This document shows positions 23,495-31,784 of a stretch of DNA of 50,101 nucleotides, piece after piece (positions within the stretch are counted from its first letter, which is position 1; each line of letters opens with the position of its first letter). A model generated the notes under the pieces. The model did not search any database. It saw only the letters and a program-made list of their open reading frames with translations, and was not told the origin of the DNA. This stretch comes from CAIMZW01 sp037133095 (GTDB lineage: Bacteria; Actinomycetota; Actinomycetes; Nanopelagicales; Nanopelagicaceae), in the NCBI GenBank assembly GCA_037133095.1, contig JBAXOT010000011.1:1-50101 (forward strand), in the 5' to 3' direction. The translations under genes and the position numbers were made by a program.

Positions 23495-24606
23495 GAATGT
23501 GCCTCCGCGGCAATTGTTGGGGATGTGGGCAAAGAACTTGGTTCATTCAAAAGTGGCAACCTTATGGTGAAGGTGCTTCCGGCGCCTTCAACGCTCCAGA
23601 CCGAAACATCGCCGCCGTGATTCGCCGCAACGTGTTTAACGATCGACAAGCCCAATCCGGTGCCGCCAGTAAGGCGGGAGCGAGCCGGATCAACCCGATA
23701 AAAACGTTCGAAGATTCGTTCGAGATCTCGCTCTGGAATTCCAATACCCTGATCCGAAACTGATATTTCGCAGAGCCCATCTTGACTTCGAAGTGCCACG
23801 GCAACCCGCGTTGAGTCGGGACTGTAATTGATGGCATTTTCAATCAGATTATGAACGGCTGTAGTTACTTGAGTTCGATCGCCTTGAACTATCGCCTCTG
23901 ACTGGGCGCTATAAACGATAGAAATCCCGCGGGCTGATGAAGTCAATCGCGATTGATCGATTGCCTCTTGCACCACCTCTGACATTGCAAATGAATTTGC
24001 ATTCTTTAATGGGTCATAATCTTGCAGACGCGAAAGATCGATGATTTCTTGAACTAAATCTGTCAACCTCTTTGCCTCGGTCTGCATTCTGTTGGCAAAA
24101 CGAGTGATTGCCTCGGGGTCATCACTTGCACCGAGAACGGCCTCGCTGAGAATCGACAGTGCACCGATTGGGGTCTTTAATTCGTGCGAGATATTGGCGA
24201 CGAAATCTCGCCGAATAGAATCCAGCCGTCGCATTTCGCTGTCATCAAAAATCAGGACTGCGAGAAGACCTGCTTCCCCAATTGGAACAACTCGAACTAG
24301 GAGATCATGCATACCGGCACCGATCGGGCCCCGTGGTAATTCCATGGTTGCTTCTTGCTTCTGACCCGATCGTCGAACGGCGCGAATCAACATCAATAAC
24401 GAATCACTCAGAATACGAAAATCCCGAATCAAGTTGAAGGTCGCAATTCCCGGGCTGGCAAAGATGACTTGTTCGCCAGGGGCGACGACCAGAGATTCAG
24501 CATCCACGCTGGCAAGTAGATCGAGCAGCTCTTCGGGCAAGGAAACCCCTGTGGCGACAGGCGCAATCTCTCCCGAGAACGGGCTGCGCTTGCGTATCCA
24601 GGCCAT
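23491..24606 (-). CDS. senX3: Sensor histidine kinase (SenX3/PhoR-like), without membrane segments
   Basis: A 371-residue kinase. Residues 1-120 form a PAS-like region, then the H-box FVANISHELKTPIGAL with phosphorylated His141, an N-box ENAINYSPDSTRV, and ATP-lid motifs DQGIGIPERDLERIF and TGGTGLGLSIVKHV. Mycobacterial SenX3 has two N-terminal membrane helices; this protein begins MAWIRKRSPFSGEI and has none. The frame meets a stop codon nine codons upstream, so they were not missed by a wrong start. It is presumably cytoplasmic, or docked to phosphate-transport proteins through PhoU. Divergent from phoU. Confidence 0.92.
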   Translation of the reverse strand: MAWIRKRSPFSGEIAPVATGVSLPEELLDLLASVDAESLVVAPGEQVIFASPGIATFNLIRDFRILSDSLLMLIRAVRRSGQKQEATMELPRGPIGAGMHDLLVRVVPIGEAGLLAVLIFDDSEMRRLDSIRRDFVANISHELKTPIGALSILSEAVLGASDDPEAITRFANRMQTEAKRLTDLVQEIIDLSRLQDYDPLKNANSFAMSEVVQEAIDQSRLTSSARGISIVYSAQSEAIVQGDRTQVTTAVHNLIENAINYSPDSTRVAVALRSQDGLCEISVSDQGIGIPERDLERIFERFYRVDPARSRLTGGTGLGLSIVKHVAANHGGDVSVWSVEGAGSTFTIRLPLLNEPSSLPTSPTIAAEAHS

Positions 24607-24688
24607 GGGGTAATGGTAGGAGGCGCAGGGTCATTGCCTCTACGAATTGGCTATTTCCAGCGCAGATAGCACCAAATCTTTGCTTTCT

Positions 24689-24706
24689 GTTCAAGACCTG
24701 TTTACC
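24689..24706 (+). promoter_or_regulatory. Candidate PHO box between senX3-like and phoU genes
   Basis: GTTCAAG, four bases, then GTTTACC: two direct repeats at 11-bp spacing, the pattern of actinobacterial PHO boxes (GTTCACC half-sites). It lies 43 bp before the phoU start in the divergent region, where the response regulator could control both directions. The repeats each deviate from consensus, so this is a candidate only. Confidence 0.45.
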
Positions 24707-24748
24707 GATCAACCCTTTCATGGTCAATAGACCCCTTATTCTTAGCCA

Positions 24749-25402
24749 ATGCGCGATATTTTCCATGAAGAGTTAGATGCCATTACACAGAGCCTCCTCC
24801 AGATGTCAGAGTTGGTGAGAAACGCTTTGACCGATGCCACGACGGCCTTGTTGACCGCTGACCTCAGTCTCGCCGAAAAAGTAATCCAAGAAGATGCCAC
24901 CATCGATGCCATCCAGCACGAACTTGATGCTCGAACCATCAACCTCATGGCCCGCCAACAACCAGTCGCCTCCGACCTTCGCGCACTCGTGAGTTCGCTG
25001 CGCATGAGCGCTGACCTAGAGCGGATGGGTGACCTTGCAGATCATGTCGCAAAGTTGGCTCGGATGCGATTCCCCGGAACTGCAGTTCCTCCTGAACTTG
25101 CGCTAACACTCGAGGAAATGGGACGAACCGCCAGCAAAATTATCCAGAAAATGTCCTCGGTTATCGAAAATCGTGACATCGTCCGCGCACTTGAAATTGA
25201 GTCCGATGATGACGAAATGGATGTTCTTCATCGAAAGATTATCACCACGCTTCTGGCTGACGATTGGGCACATGGGGTTGAAACCGCCATTGACATGACG
25301 CTGCTGGCTCGATATTACGAACGATGCGCTGACCATGCAGTCTCGATCGCGCGCCGGGTCTACTTCCTTGTTACTGGAGAATACGCTACGCCTCGTTCTT
25401 AA
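24749..25402 (+). CDS. phoU: Phosphate-signalling protein PhoU
   Basis: A 217-residue all-helical protein made of two three-helix bundles. The repeated metal-binding motif is seen as SADLERMGDLADHVAKLA (about 89-106) and ARYYERCADHAVSIARRV near the C-terminus. PhoU couples phosphate transport to the sensor kinase and keeps the kinase inactive in phosphate-rich cells. It is divergent from the kinase/regulator pair and converges on gpmA with only 12 bp between stops. No Pst transporter is in the window. Confidence 0.94.
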   Translation: MRDIFHEELDAITQSLLQMSELVRNALTDATTALLTADLSLAEKVIQEDATIDAIQHELDARTINLMARQQPVASDLRALVSSLRMSADLERMGDLADHVAKLARMRFPGTAVPPELALTLEEMGRTASKIIQKMSSVIENRDIVRALEIESDDDEMDVLHRKIITTLLADDWAHGVETAIDMTLLARYYERCADHAVSIARRVYFLVTGEYATPRS

Positions 25403-25414
25403 TCAGGCAGGGAT

Positions 25415-26161
25415 TTATTTCTTACCTTGATTAGCAACCGCTTGAATCGCATCGCGAGCTGCATCTGGATCTAAATATTCGCCACCTTTTTTCACTGGCA
25501 TGAATTCATCATTGAGCTCATAAAGTAATGGGATGCCAGTCGGAATATTTAGGCCGGCAATATCATCGTCCGAAATATTGTCTAGGTGCTTGACCAAGGC
25601 TCGTAATGAATTTCCATGCGCAGTCACAAGAACGGTGTTGCCATTTTTGAGATCGGGAATAATGGAACTGTTCCAATACGGCAACATCCGAATAATGACA
25701 TCTTTCAAACATTCGGTTCGAGGTAGTTCACTGCCTAAATCGGAATAACGAGGGTCACCGAACTGGCTGTATGGATTATGGTCTTCAATCGCGGGTGGTG
25801 GCACATCGAAAGAGCGACGCCAGAGCATAAATTGCTCTTCGCCATATGCGGCCAGCGTTTCTTTCTTATCCTTACCTTGCAAAGCCCCGTAATGACGTTC
25901 GTTTAAACGCCAGGTTCGTCGAACCGGAATCCAATGTCGATCAGCAACATCCAGAGCGAGTTGTGAAGTATGAATTGCACGGCGCAACAGCGAGGTGTGT
26001 ACCACGTCTGGCAAGAGGTCACGTTCTTTTAGTAATTCGCCACCGCGTTTTGCTTCAGCTTCGCCTTTTTCGGAGAGTCGAACATCTACCCAGCCGGTGA
26101 AGAGATTTTTTGCGTTCCATTCGCTCTCACCATGGCGGAGCAAGATCAATGTTGTGGTCAT
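25415..26161 (-). CDS. gpmA: 2,3-bisphosphoglycerate-dependent phosphoglycerate mutase
   Basis: A 248-residue glycolytic mutase interconverting 3- and 2-phosphoglycerate. The catalytic LLRHGESEWNAKNLFTGW holds the phosphohistidine, and RLNERHYGALQGKDKKE and VTAHGNSLRALVKHL are typical of dPGM enzymes. The place between mshA/YbjN and the senX3-type kinase is as in mycobacteria (gpm1). The start is ATG, with the YbjN gene ending 10 bp upstream. Confidence 0.95.
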   Translation of the reverse strand: MTTTLILLRHGESEWNAKNLFTGWVDVRLSEKGEAEAKRGGELLKERDLLPDVVHTSLLRRAIHTSQLALDVADRHWIPVRRTWRLNERHYGALQGKDKKETLAAYGEEQFMLWRRSFDVPPPAIEDHNPYSQFGDPRYSDLGSELPRTECLKDVIIRMLPYWNSSIIPDLKNGNTVLVTAHGNSLRALVKHLDNISDDDIAGLNIPTGIPLLYELNDEFMPVKKGGEYLDPDAARDAIQAVANQGKK

Positions 26162-26171
26162 ACTCCAAATC

Positions 26172-26657
26172 TTACTGGGTATTTATCAGATGCTCGAAAG
26201 CCGCCAAATTCGCGAGAGACTCTCCACGAGATACTCGCCAAGCCCATTCGCGCCTCATGGAGGATGAGAAACCAAGCTCTAGCAGTGGATTAAAAGATGA
26301 ATCGGAATACTGGAGAACGCAGCCAAAAATCCGATCGAGCTCCAATTCTGATAAAGCCGCATTAGTGATTCGACCTACAAGAAAAACATCACCTACTTCA
26401 TTGAGCGCAAACGCAACGGCATACATCTGCGCATTCTTCTTAAGCAACCATTCAAATACCGCTTCGTTGTTTTCATCAGGTTTGCGAATAACAAAAGCAT
26501 TAATACTGGTCGAGTTGTCGCCAATCACGAGAGCACAATGGGTTTCTAATTTCTTTTCACCGGGTAAGGAGACTAAAAAAGTATTTGCACTTTTACGCTC
26601 ATAATCAAGATCATGCGAAATCAGAAATTCTTCAACTACTGCGATCGGAGAGATCAT
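26172..26657 (-). CDS. YbjN-domain protein
   Basis: A 161-residue protein resembling YbjN/type III secretion chaperone-like domains. It begins ISPIAVVEEFLISHDLDYER, followed by LVSLPGEKKLETHCALVIGD and VGRITNAALSELELDRIFG. The matching mycobacterial gene lies between mshA and gpm1, and the same order holds here. The function of this group is unknown; it may act as a chaperone. It is 10 bp from both neighbours, so probably in the mshA-gpmA transcript. Confidence 0.8.
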   Translation of the reverse strand: MISPIAVVEEFLISHDLDYERKSANTFLVSLPGEKKLETHCALVIGDNSTSINAFVIRKPDENNEAVFEWLLKKNAQMYAVAFALNEVGDVFLVGRITNAALSELELDRIFGCVLQYSDSSFNPLLELGFSSSMRREWAWRVSRGESLANLAAFEHLINTQ

Positions 26658-26666
26658 GAGTAGGAA

Positions 26667-27932
26667 TCAAGCCAGCCAACGGGTTTGGGATTTAGGTTGG
26701 GAGATGACTCGGTCATACACCTCAAGAGTGCGTCTGGCTGTGGCTTCCCAGCCAAAGTGGGATGCGTGATCCACCGCACCTACCGAGAGCAAAATTCGCC
26801 GCTGTGGTTCTGACAACAAGCGTGACATCACCGCTGACCAGGCTTTGGGATCATGGCCGTCCACGAGGGAACCAGAAATTCCGTCTGCCACTGCAGTGCG
26901 CAATCCCCCGACTGCGGTCGCGACAACAGGAGTTCCGCATGCTTGCGCCTCGAGCGCAACCAAGCCGAATGATTCGCTGTAGCTGGGGACACACACCAAG
27001 TCGGAGGCTCGATACCAATCAGGTAATTCATCGCGAGAAACGGGCGGCTTAAAATGAATGACGTCTTCCACTCCAAGAAATTTTGCTAAGTTTTTCAAGC
27101 GTTCTGGCTCGGTCGACTTATTTCCCGAGGCGCCGCCAATGATGACCAGAGCAATCTTGGCACGCAGATGGGGTGTATGCGAGAGCATTTCAGACATGGC
27201 TCGCACCAGAACTTCCGGTCCTTTATGCGGCTGAATCCGACCAACAAAAGTAAGCATCAAAGTATCAGGGGCGATATTCAGCCGCTTTCTTGCAGCGGCT
27301 CGGCCTTGGCCCGGGGTGAAACGACCAAGATCAACACCAGGGGTGACAACATAAACATCATCGGGACAGGCATCGTAAAGTGAAACCAAACTGGCGGCTT
27401 CGGCGTCGGTATTTGCAATCAGCGCCCTGGCGGCTTTAACTACCTGCTCTTCCCCAATGGCGCGGGTCGCAGGTTCAGGGTTCTCGCCCTCGGCGAGCGC
27501 TTGATTCTTGACCTTTGCCATCGTGTGCATGGTGTGCACGAGTGGAATTCCAGTTCGCTCACTGACCATCCACCCCAATTGACCGCTGAGCCAATAGTGC
27601 GAATGAATAACATCGTAATAATTCGCCGGAAATTTCTCTTGAAAATGCATCATGCTGGAAGAGAGCGCACACAATTGAGAGGGTAAATCCTCTTTGGAAA
27701 TTCCTTCATAGGGTCCGGCCTCGAGATGGCGAACTGTTACACCAGGGGCAATAACTACTGACTCCGCGAGGTCGGACTTGGAGGAACGAGTAAAAATATC
27801 AACCTCAACACCTGCTGCCGCCATTTTCATCGCACTCTCAACGACATAGATGTTCATGCCCCCGGCATCGCCAATACCCGCCTGTTCAAGAGGTGAGGTA
27901 TGGACCATGAGGGTCGCAATCCGGGCAGTCAT
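26667..27932 (-). CDS. mshA: D-inositol-3-phosphate glycosyltransferase
   Basis: A 421-residue GT-B glycosyltransferase that makes the first mycothiol intermediate from UDP-GlcNAc and inositol 3-phosphate. The N-terminal acceptor motif AGIGDAGGMNIYVVE, the central FVGRIQPHKGPEVL, and the C-terminal donor-binding EX7E motif ESFGLVALEAQACGTPVVAT are MshA hallmarks. Length is typical. Together with mshD at 34.5 kb it shows the organism makes mycothiol. Confidence 0.95.
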   Translation of the reverse strand: MTARIATLMVHTSPLEQAGIGDAGGMNIYVVESAMKMAAAGVEVDIFTRSSKSDLAESVVIAPGVTVRHLEAGPYEGISKEDLPSQLCALSSSMMHFQEKFPANYYDVIHSHYWLSGQLGWMVSERTGIPLVHTMHTMAKVKNQALAEGENPEPATRAIGEEQVVKAARALIANTDAEAASLVSLYDACPDDVYVVTPGVDLGRFTPGQGRAAARKRLNIAPDTLMLTFVGRIQPHKGPEVLVRAMSEMLSHTPHLRAKIALVIIGGASGNKSTEPERLKNLAKFLGVEDVIHFKPPVSRDELPDWYRASDLVCVPSYSESFGLVALEAQACGTPVVATAVGGLRTAVADGISGSLVDGHDPKAWSAVMSRLLSEPQRRILLSVGAVDHASHFGWEATARRTLEVYDRVISQPKSQTRWLA

Positions 27933-27965
27933 GCCTGAAAGTCTAGACCCGCACTTACAACTGCG

Positions 27966-28898
27966 CTAAAGCAGAGCTTCAATGCTGCCGACTACTTCTC
28001 CGCCACCGTAAATCTTGACGCTCTCATCAGGGGTATCAATCCCCCACTGAGCCAAGGCGGCCTGAACAATGGGCCCAAAAGCTCGACCAGAGCCATCAGA
28101 TATTTTGAAAACCAAGGTTCGACCATCGGCCAATGTCAACACTTCCACGGCTTCGGCACCCTCCTTCATAAACAGCCCTAGAACAGATCGCATTAGGCGC
28201 GTGGTTAATCGACCCTCGCCTGCAACTAGATCTGGATGGGCAATGCAAGATCGCACAATCTCTTGGTGCAACGGATCTGGCGAGATGGTGAGATTTCGAA
28301 AGGCATGTGCCAGCCCGAGGGTTGAAAGTGCAAATAGCGGAGCTCCACAGCCATCCGCCGTGACATGCGAAACTTTCTGGCCCGAAAGCGTTTCGAGTTC
28401 AGTACGAATTGCCACTTGCAGCGGGTGCGCAGGCGAAAGGTAACTTTCAAGATCCCACCCATTTACCGCGCAGGCCGCGAGCATCCCGGCATGCTTGCCA
28501 CTGCAATTTTGGGTAATTCTCATGGGTTCATTACTACCCCATGCGAAACGTTCCTTTTCTCCCAAAGGTTTGTCTTTGCTGTTGCGAAGGAAACTCTCAT
28601 CCAACCCAGCGTCTGCCAATATAGATCGCACCACCTCTAGGTGGCGATCAGAACCAGAATGACTGGCGCACACCAGCGCCCACTGTTCCGAATTAAGTCG
28701 TAACCCGCTGCGAGCCATGCCTGATGCTTGAATCGCCTTGACACTCGAACGAGGATAAATCGGAAGATCTATAGCTCCTTTTGCAAGGAAAATTGATCCG
28801 TCGCCATTGAGCATTACCAAGTGTCCTGAGTGAAGTGACTCGACCAAACCAGCTCGAGAAATTTCAGCCAATACTTCACCTTGTAGGGAATTAACCAT
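27966..28898 (-). CDS. Type II asparaginase-family protein
   Basis: A 310-residue protein of the Asparaginase_II family (PF06089 type), with SRAGLVESLHSGHLVMLNGD at the N-terminus, PRSSVKAIQA, ASHSGSDRHLEVVR, NCSGKHAGMLAACA and DGCGAPLFALS. Proteins of this family hydrolyse L-asparagine, although few have been tested. The start is ATG 28898, overlapping the nitrobindin stop by eight bases; the family N-terminus lies there and not at the upstream in-frame codon near 28970. No signal peptide is seen, so it is probably cytoplasmic. Confidence 0.88.
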   Translation of the reverse strand: MVNSLQGEVLAEISRAGLVESLHSGHLVMLNGDGSIFLAKGAIDLPIYPRSSVKAIQASGMARSGLRLNSEQWALVCASHSGSDRHLEVVRSILADAGLDESFLRNSKDKPLGEKERFAWGSNEPMRITQNCSGKHAGMLAACAVNGWDLESYLSPAHPLQVAIRTELETLSGQKVSHVTADGCGAPLFALSTLGLAHAFRNLTISPDPLHQEIVRSCIAHPDLVAGEGRLTTRLMRSVLGLFMKEGAEAVEVLTLADGRTLVFKISDGSGRAFGPIVQAALAQWGIDTPDESVKIYGGGEVVGSIEALL

Positions 28899-29394
28899 TA
28901 ACTTGTCGCTCCAGACTTGACCAGATATGGGATTGCAGGGTCTGGCCTTGTGCCGCCATGTCATACGCAAAAAAGAGTTCGCCTTCTACGAGGCCATACA
29001 GCCGACTTCCTGCTGTCACAATCTTGGCCGTAGGTGACGAGTAGCCTTGATCCATCGCTAATTGAATTTTTGGACCTTGAGCCACACCAACCCAGCCCTC
29101 CGAGATTCCGGTGTTGTGGCTGAGCAGCACTTCAAGAACGCCATTCTCTTTAGGTCGCCAATATCCAACTTCGGAGGCAGCCGGACGGATAATTTCACCC
29201 TGCTCGTCAATAATCCACGAGCGGGAAAAGTAATTCAAAAATGGCCTGCCATCGTGATTGAAACTCACCTCTTGGGCAAACTCAAACGGCTCAATTCCTG
29301 GGTATTCGCCACGGCCTTTGCCGCGCCAGGTGCCGACTAACCACGCGAGTGGGTAGAGATCGGGGTGCAAACCCTCGGGAATTTCAAATACCAT
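28891..29394 (-). CDS. Nitrobindin / FABP-like heme-binding protein
   Basis: A 167-residue ten-stranded beta-barrel protein. The N-terminal signature is PLAWLVGTWRGKGRGEYPGI, and the histidine expected to bind heme is in LQSHIWSSLERQ near the C-terminus. Nitrobindins bind ferric heme and isomerise peroxynitrite. The setting with DsrE, YgfZ and Fur genes is common in actinobacteria and points to redox or iron stress. The start is ATG 29394, and a small membrane-protein frame overlaps it. Confidence 0.88.
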   Translation of the reverse strand: MVFEIPEGLHPDLYPLAWLVGTWRGKGRGEYPGIEPFEFAQEVSFNHDGRPFLNYFSRSWIIDEQGEIIRPAASEVGYWRPKENGVLEVLLSHNTGISEGWVGVAQGPKIQLAMDQGYSSPTAKIVTAGSRLYGLVEGELFFAYDMAAQGQTLQSHIWSSLERQVNG

Positions 29395-29518
29395 CGATAT
29401 GCCTTTCGTTCCGAGCCTGTCTCCAGGTTTTGATCGCCCCTCGCAAGCCCCAACCTAAAAGAAAAAGCCCAAGGGCAAACGCTGCACCAACTAAAAGAAG
29501 TGAAGTCAGCGTCTCCAT
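29384..29518 (-). CDS. Small single-pass membrane protein, 44 residues
   Basis: A short frame from ATG 29518 to TGA at 29384. It encodes METLTSLLLVGAAF, then a hydrophobic run to LFLLGWGL (one membrane helix, about residues 4-24), then a basic tail (RGAIKTWRQARNERH). It overlaps the nitrobindin start by 11 bases, a sign of translational coupling, and is divergent from the DsrE gene. The clean membrane helix with positive cytoplasmic tail supports a real gene; no strong ribosome-binding site is visible and the function is unknown. Confidence 0.6.
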   Translation of the reverse strand: METLTSLLLVGAAFALGLFLLGWGLRGAIKTWRQARNERHIDGI

Positions 29519-29550
29519 GGAGGCAAGCGTATCGGGCTAAAGTTGTGCCG

Positions 29551-29913
29551 ATGGCAACGAAACTTGTAGTGAAGGTAATAGCGGGAGCCGACGATGCTGA
29601 GCGAGTAGCTCAGGCATTTAACGTGGCCGCTACGGCAGTGATGAGCGGTGTGGCGGTTTCGCTTTGGCTTTCCGGAGATGCCACATTCTTCGCCCTACCT
29701 GGAAAATGCGAAGAATTTGTTTTAGAGCATTCGGCGCCATTGAATCAACTGCGAGATGTCATTCTTGCGGATGGGTCTATTACGGTGTGCACTCAATGTG
29801 CAGTACGGCGAGGGATCGGCGAGTTGGATCTCATCCCAGGAATTGTTATTGCAGGAGCAACATCTTTTGTAGCAGAAATAATCGCTGACAATGTTCAAGC
29901 TTTGGTGTACTAA
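29551..29913 (+). CDS. DsrE-family protein
   Basis: A 120-residue DsrE/DsrF-like protein: KLVVKVIAGADDAERVAQAF at the N-terminus, VAVSLWLSGDATFFALPG in the middle and a CTQC pair near the C-terminal third (about residues 79-82). Family members take part in sulfur relay or are uncharacterised; the two cysteines suggest a thiol role. ATG 29551 is the likely start, with no Shine-Dalgarno sequence. A TAAAGT about 8 bases upstream might be a -10 element, giving a leaderless mRNA. Its neighbours are nitrobindin and YgfZ. Confidence 0.82.
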   Translation: MATKLVVKVIAGADDAERVAQAFNVAATAVMSGVAVSLWLSGDATFFALPGKCEEFVLEHSAPLNQLRDVILADGSITVCTQCAVRRGIGELDLIPGIVIAGATSFVAEIIADNVQALVY

Positions 29914-29916
29914 GAA

Positions 29917-29988
29917 CTAGAGCTTTTTCACAATCACCATGATGACTACGCCGGCGAGCAAAGTGAAAAATAACTGAACAATTCCCAT
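29917..29988 (-). CDS. Possible 23-residue membrane peptide
   Basis: ATG 29988 to TAG at 29917 encodes 23 residues, MGIVQLFFTLLAGVVIMVIV followed by a Lys-Lys-Leu end: a single hydrophobic helix with basic end. It starts 3 bases after the ygfZ stop and converges on the DsrE gene. It may be translated from the ygfZ mRNA, but at this length chance cannot be excluded and no good ribosome-binding site is seen. Confidence 0.3.
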   Translation of the reverse strand: MGIVQLFFTLLAGVVIMVIVKKL

Positions 29989-29990
29989 AA

Positions 29991-30899
29991 CTATTCGGCC
30001 GGAACCAATACTTCTTGACTCGCCGCAACCCCTTCGGAATGAAGAGTTGCATCGACCGGTACGTTTCGTTTGATGACCGCTAGAGCAATCGGTCCCAATT
30101 CATAATGACGAGCCATCGTGCCAATAAATCCAACTTCTTTACCGTCATATTCGACTTTTGCCCCGTGTCCGGGCATGGCGACCATACTTCCTTCTAAGTG
30201 CAGAAGAACGAGACGTCGTGGTGGATGTCCCAAATTAAATACTTTGGCGACCGTCTCTTGTCCACGATAGCAACCTTTATTCATATGAACTGAGTTATGG
30301 AGCAGACCAAGTTCATTCGGAATCGACTTATTGTCAGTTTCAAAAAGTAAACGAGCGCGGCCCGCCGCCACTCGCTCGGCTTCGAGCGCCCACATTCCAA
30401 CCTGGGTGTATGTCTGATTGAAAGCTTGCGCAACTTCCTCAATCTCTTCTCGGGGCACAAGCGCAAATGGGCCGCCAAGGGAATCGGCTAGGCCAGGCGC
30501 ACGAAAAACCGCAAAGGAGGAGGAGACATCTGAAATCTCTACTCGAAGCATAAATTTCATTTTTTGTAGATAAGTGGTGAGCTCTTCAACTTTCTCACGT
30601 TCCAAATGAAGCCAGGTGGTGGCGCCATCGTCGACAAGAAAAAATTGATGTTCGATTCGACCATTGGGATCCAAAATCAGCGCAGTGGTCCAAACACCGG
30701 GTTCCAACTTCACTAGCAATTGGGTGGTCAAATCATTGAGCCAAGTGAGTCGATCGATGCCCGACACCGATATCACACCCCGGTGGGAAAGATCGGCCCA
30801 TGCTTTACCTGATGCAAGCGCACGCTGCTCTTGATTGGGTTCGCCAAAATGCCAGATAGCACCGGCATCTGGCCCGGATTCCACCAATACTGCAGTCAT
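29991..30899 (-). CDS. ygfZ: YgfZ/GcvT-like folate-binding protein
   Basis: A 302-residue folate-dependent protein that helps assembly or repair of iron-sulfur clusters. The signature KGCYRGQETVAKVFNLGHPP (about 215-234) with its conserved Cys is diagnostic. Upstream parts resemble the glycine-cleavage T-protein (SHRGVISVSGIDRLTWLNDL). The start is ATG 30899, with the fur-type gene ending just upstream at 30903. Confidence 0.93.
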   Translation of the reverse strand: MTAVLVESGPDAGAIWHFGEPNQEQRALASGKAWADLSHRGVISVSGIDRLTWLNDLTTQLLVKLEPGVWTTALILDPNGRIEHQFFLVDDGATTWLHLEREKVEELTTYLQKMKFMLRVEISDVSSSFAVFRAPGLADSLGGPFALVPREEIEEVAQAFNQTYTQVGMWALEAERVAAGRARLLFETDNKSIPNELGLLHNSVHMNKGCYRGQETVAKVFNLGHPPRRLVLLHLEGSMVAMPGHGAKVEYDGKEVGFIGTMARHYELGPIALAVIKRNVPVDATLHSEGVAASQEVLVPAE

Positions 30900-30902
30900 T
30901 TT

Positions 30903-31316
30903 TTATAGCAACGCTTGGCAGGCCGCACAAGTGCCATAAATAGCAAAGTGGGTGACATCGGTTTTAAACCCATAGTCGTCTAGGAGAGACTGGACGAAAG
31001 GCGCGGAATTCTCGATCGGGGCATCTCCAACTGATCCACAAACTCCACAGACTAAGTGCAGATGAGTTAGTTCTTCAGCGGCGTGGTAAGTGGCACCACC
31101 ATGACCCAAGTGAGTGTGCTGAACCAGCCCAACATTCTCTAAAGTTTCGAGGTTTCGATAGACCGTTGACAGGTTGATGCCAGGGTGAGTGCGTCGAACA
31201 TTCTCGGCAACTTCTTCTGGTGTGGCATGACCAAGTTCGCGAACAGCCTGCAGTACTAACTCGCGTTGAGGTGTGAGGCGCAAACCTTTGTCGCGCAATT
31301 CGTGCTGTTCAGCCAT
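30903..31316 (-). CDS. Fur-family metalloregulator
   Basis: A 137-residue repressor with a winged-helix DNA-binding half (LRLTPQRELVLQAVRELG, LSTVYRNLETLENVGLV) and a metal-binding half with HLHLVCGVCG and a second pair, CAACQ, at the C-terminus. The four cysteines form a structural zinc site. Which metal is sensed (iron, zinc, nickel or peroxide response) cannot be told from sequence; the ygfZ neighbourhood suggests iron or redox control. It is 3 bp from ygfZ. Confidence 0.9.
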   Translation of the reverse strand: MAEQHELRDKGLRLTPQRELVLQAVRELGHATPEEVAENVRRTHPGINLSTVYRNLETLENVGLVQHTHLGHGGATYHAAEELTHLHLVCGVCGSVGDAPIENSAPFVQSLLDDYGFKTDVTHFAIYGTCAACQALL

Positions 31317-31359
31317 GCACTTATCCTACCTTTTCTACCTTGTGGCTCTGTTTACCTGC

Positions 31360-31686
31360 TTAGTGAAGTTCGATCACGAGCTCCACTGGAGTGCCTTGAA
31401 TTGCCTCGACCTTCACCTCTTCACGAGCCCCAGCCGCGAGAACCACAATGGTCCAAGAGCCTGGAGCCGCGAAGAAGCGAAATTGGCCGTCTACGTTGGT
31501 CGGAACCTCCGCGGTGAATTCTCCTTGAGCATCGAGCAATCGAACGTAGGCATTACCCACTGGGGCGCCGTTGGGCACGCCATCGGCAATACCTGCTCGC
31601 AGAACTGCTCCCTGAATGACTGTCTGCTTCGATAGATCGACTCCAGATAAATCTGGACCACCAGGAGTTGCACCACATGTTCTCAT
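31360..31686 (-). CDS. DUF1416 protein (SseC-like)
   Basis: A 108-residue protein of the DUF1416 family, which always accompanies the CysA-type thiosulfate sulfurtransferase in actinobacteria. It begins MRTCGATPGGPDLSGVDLSK, then shows a beta-sandwich pattern (GNAYVRLLDAQGEFTAEV, GQFRFFAAPGSWTIVVLA). The role is unknown; it is probably a partner in sulfur transfer. It follows the sulfurtransferase gene by about 100 bp. Confidence 0.88.
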   Translation of the reverse strand: MRTCGATPGGPDLSGVDLSKQTVIQGAVLRAGIADGVPNGAPVGNAYVRLLDAQGEFTAEVPTNVDGQFRFFAAPGSWTIVVLAAGAREEVKVEAIQGTPVELVIELH

Positions 31687-31784
31687 CGGATTCCTTTATC
31701 TAGGTTGATCTTCCAATAGTTTTGATGTTGCTAACTTATCGTGTCCCGGAAATTTGATTTCTGCGATAACTAGCACCTAAAGAA

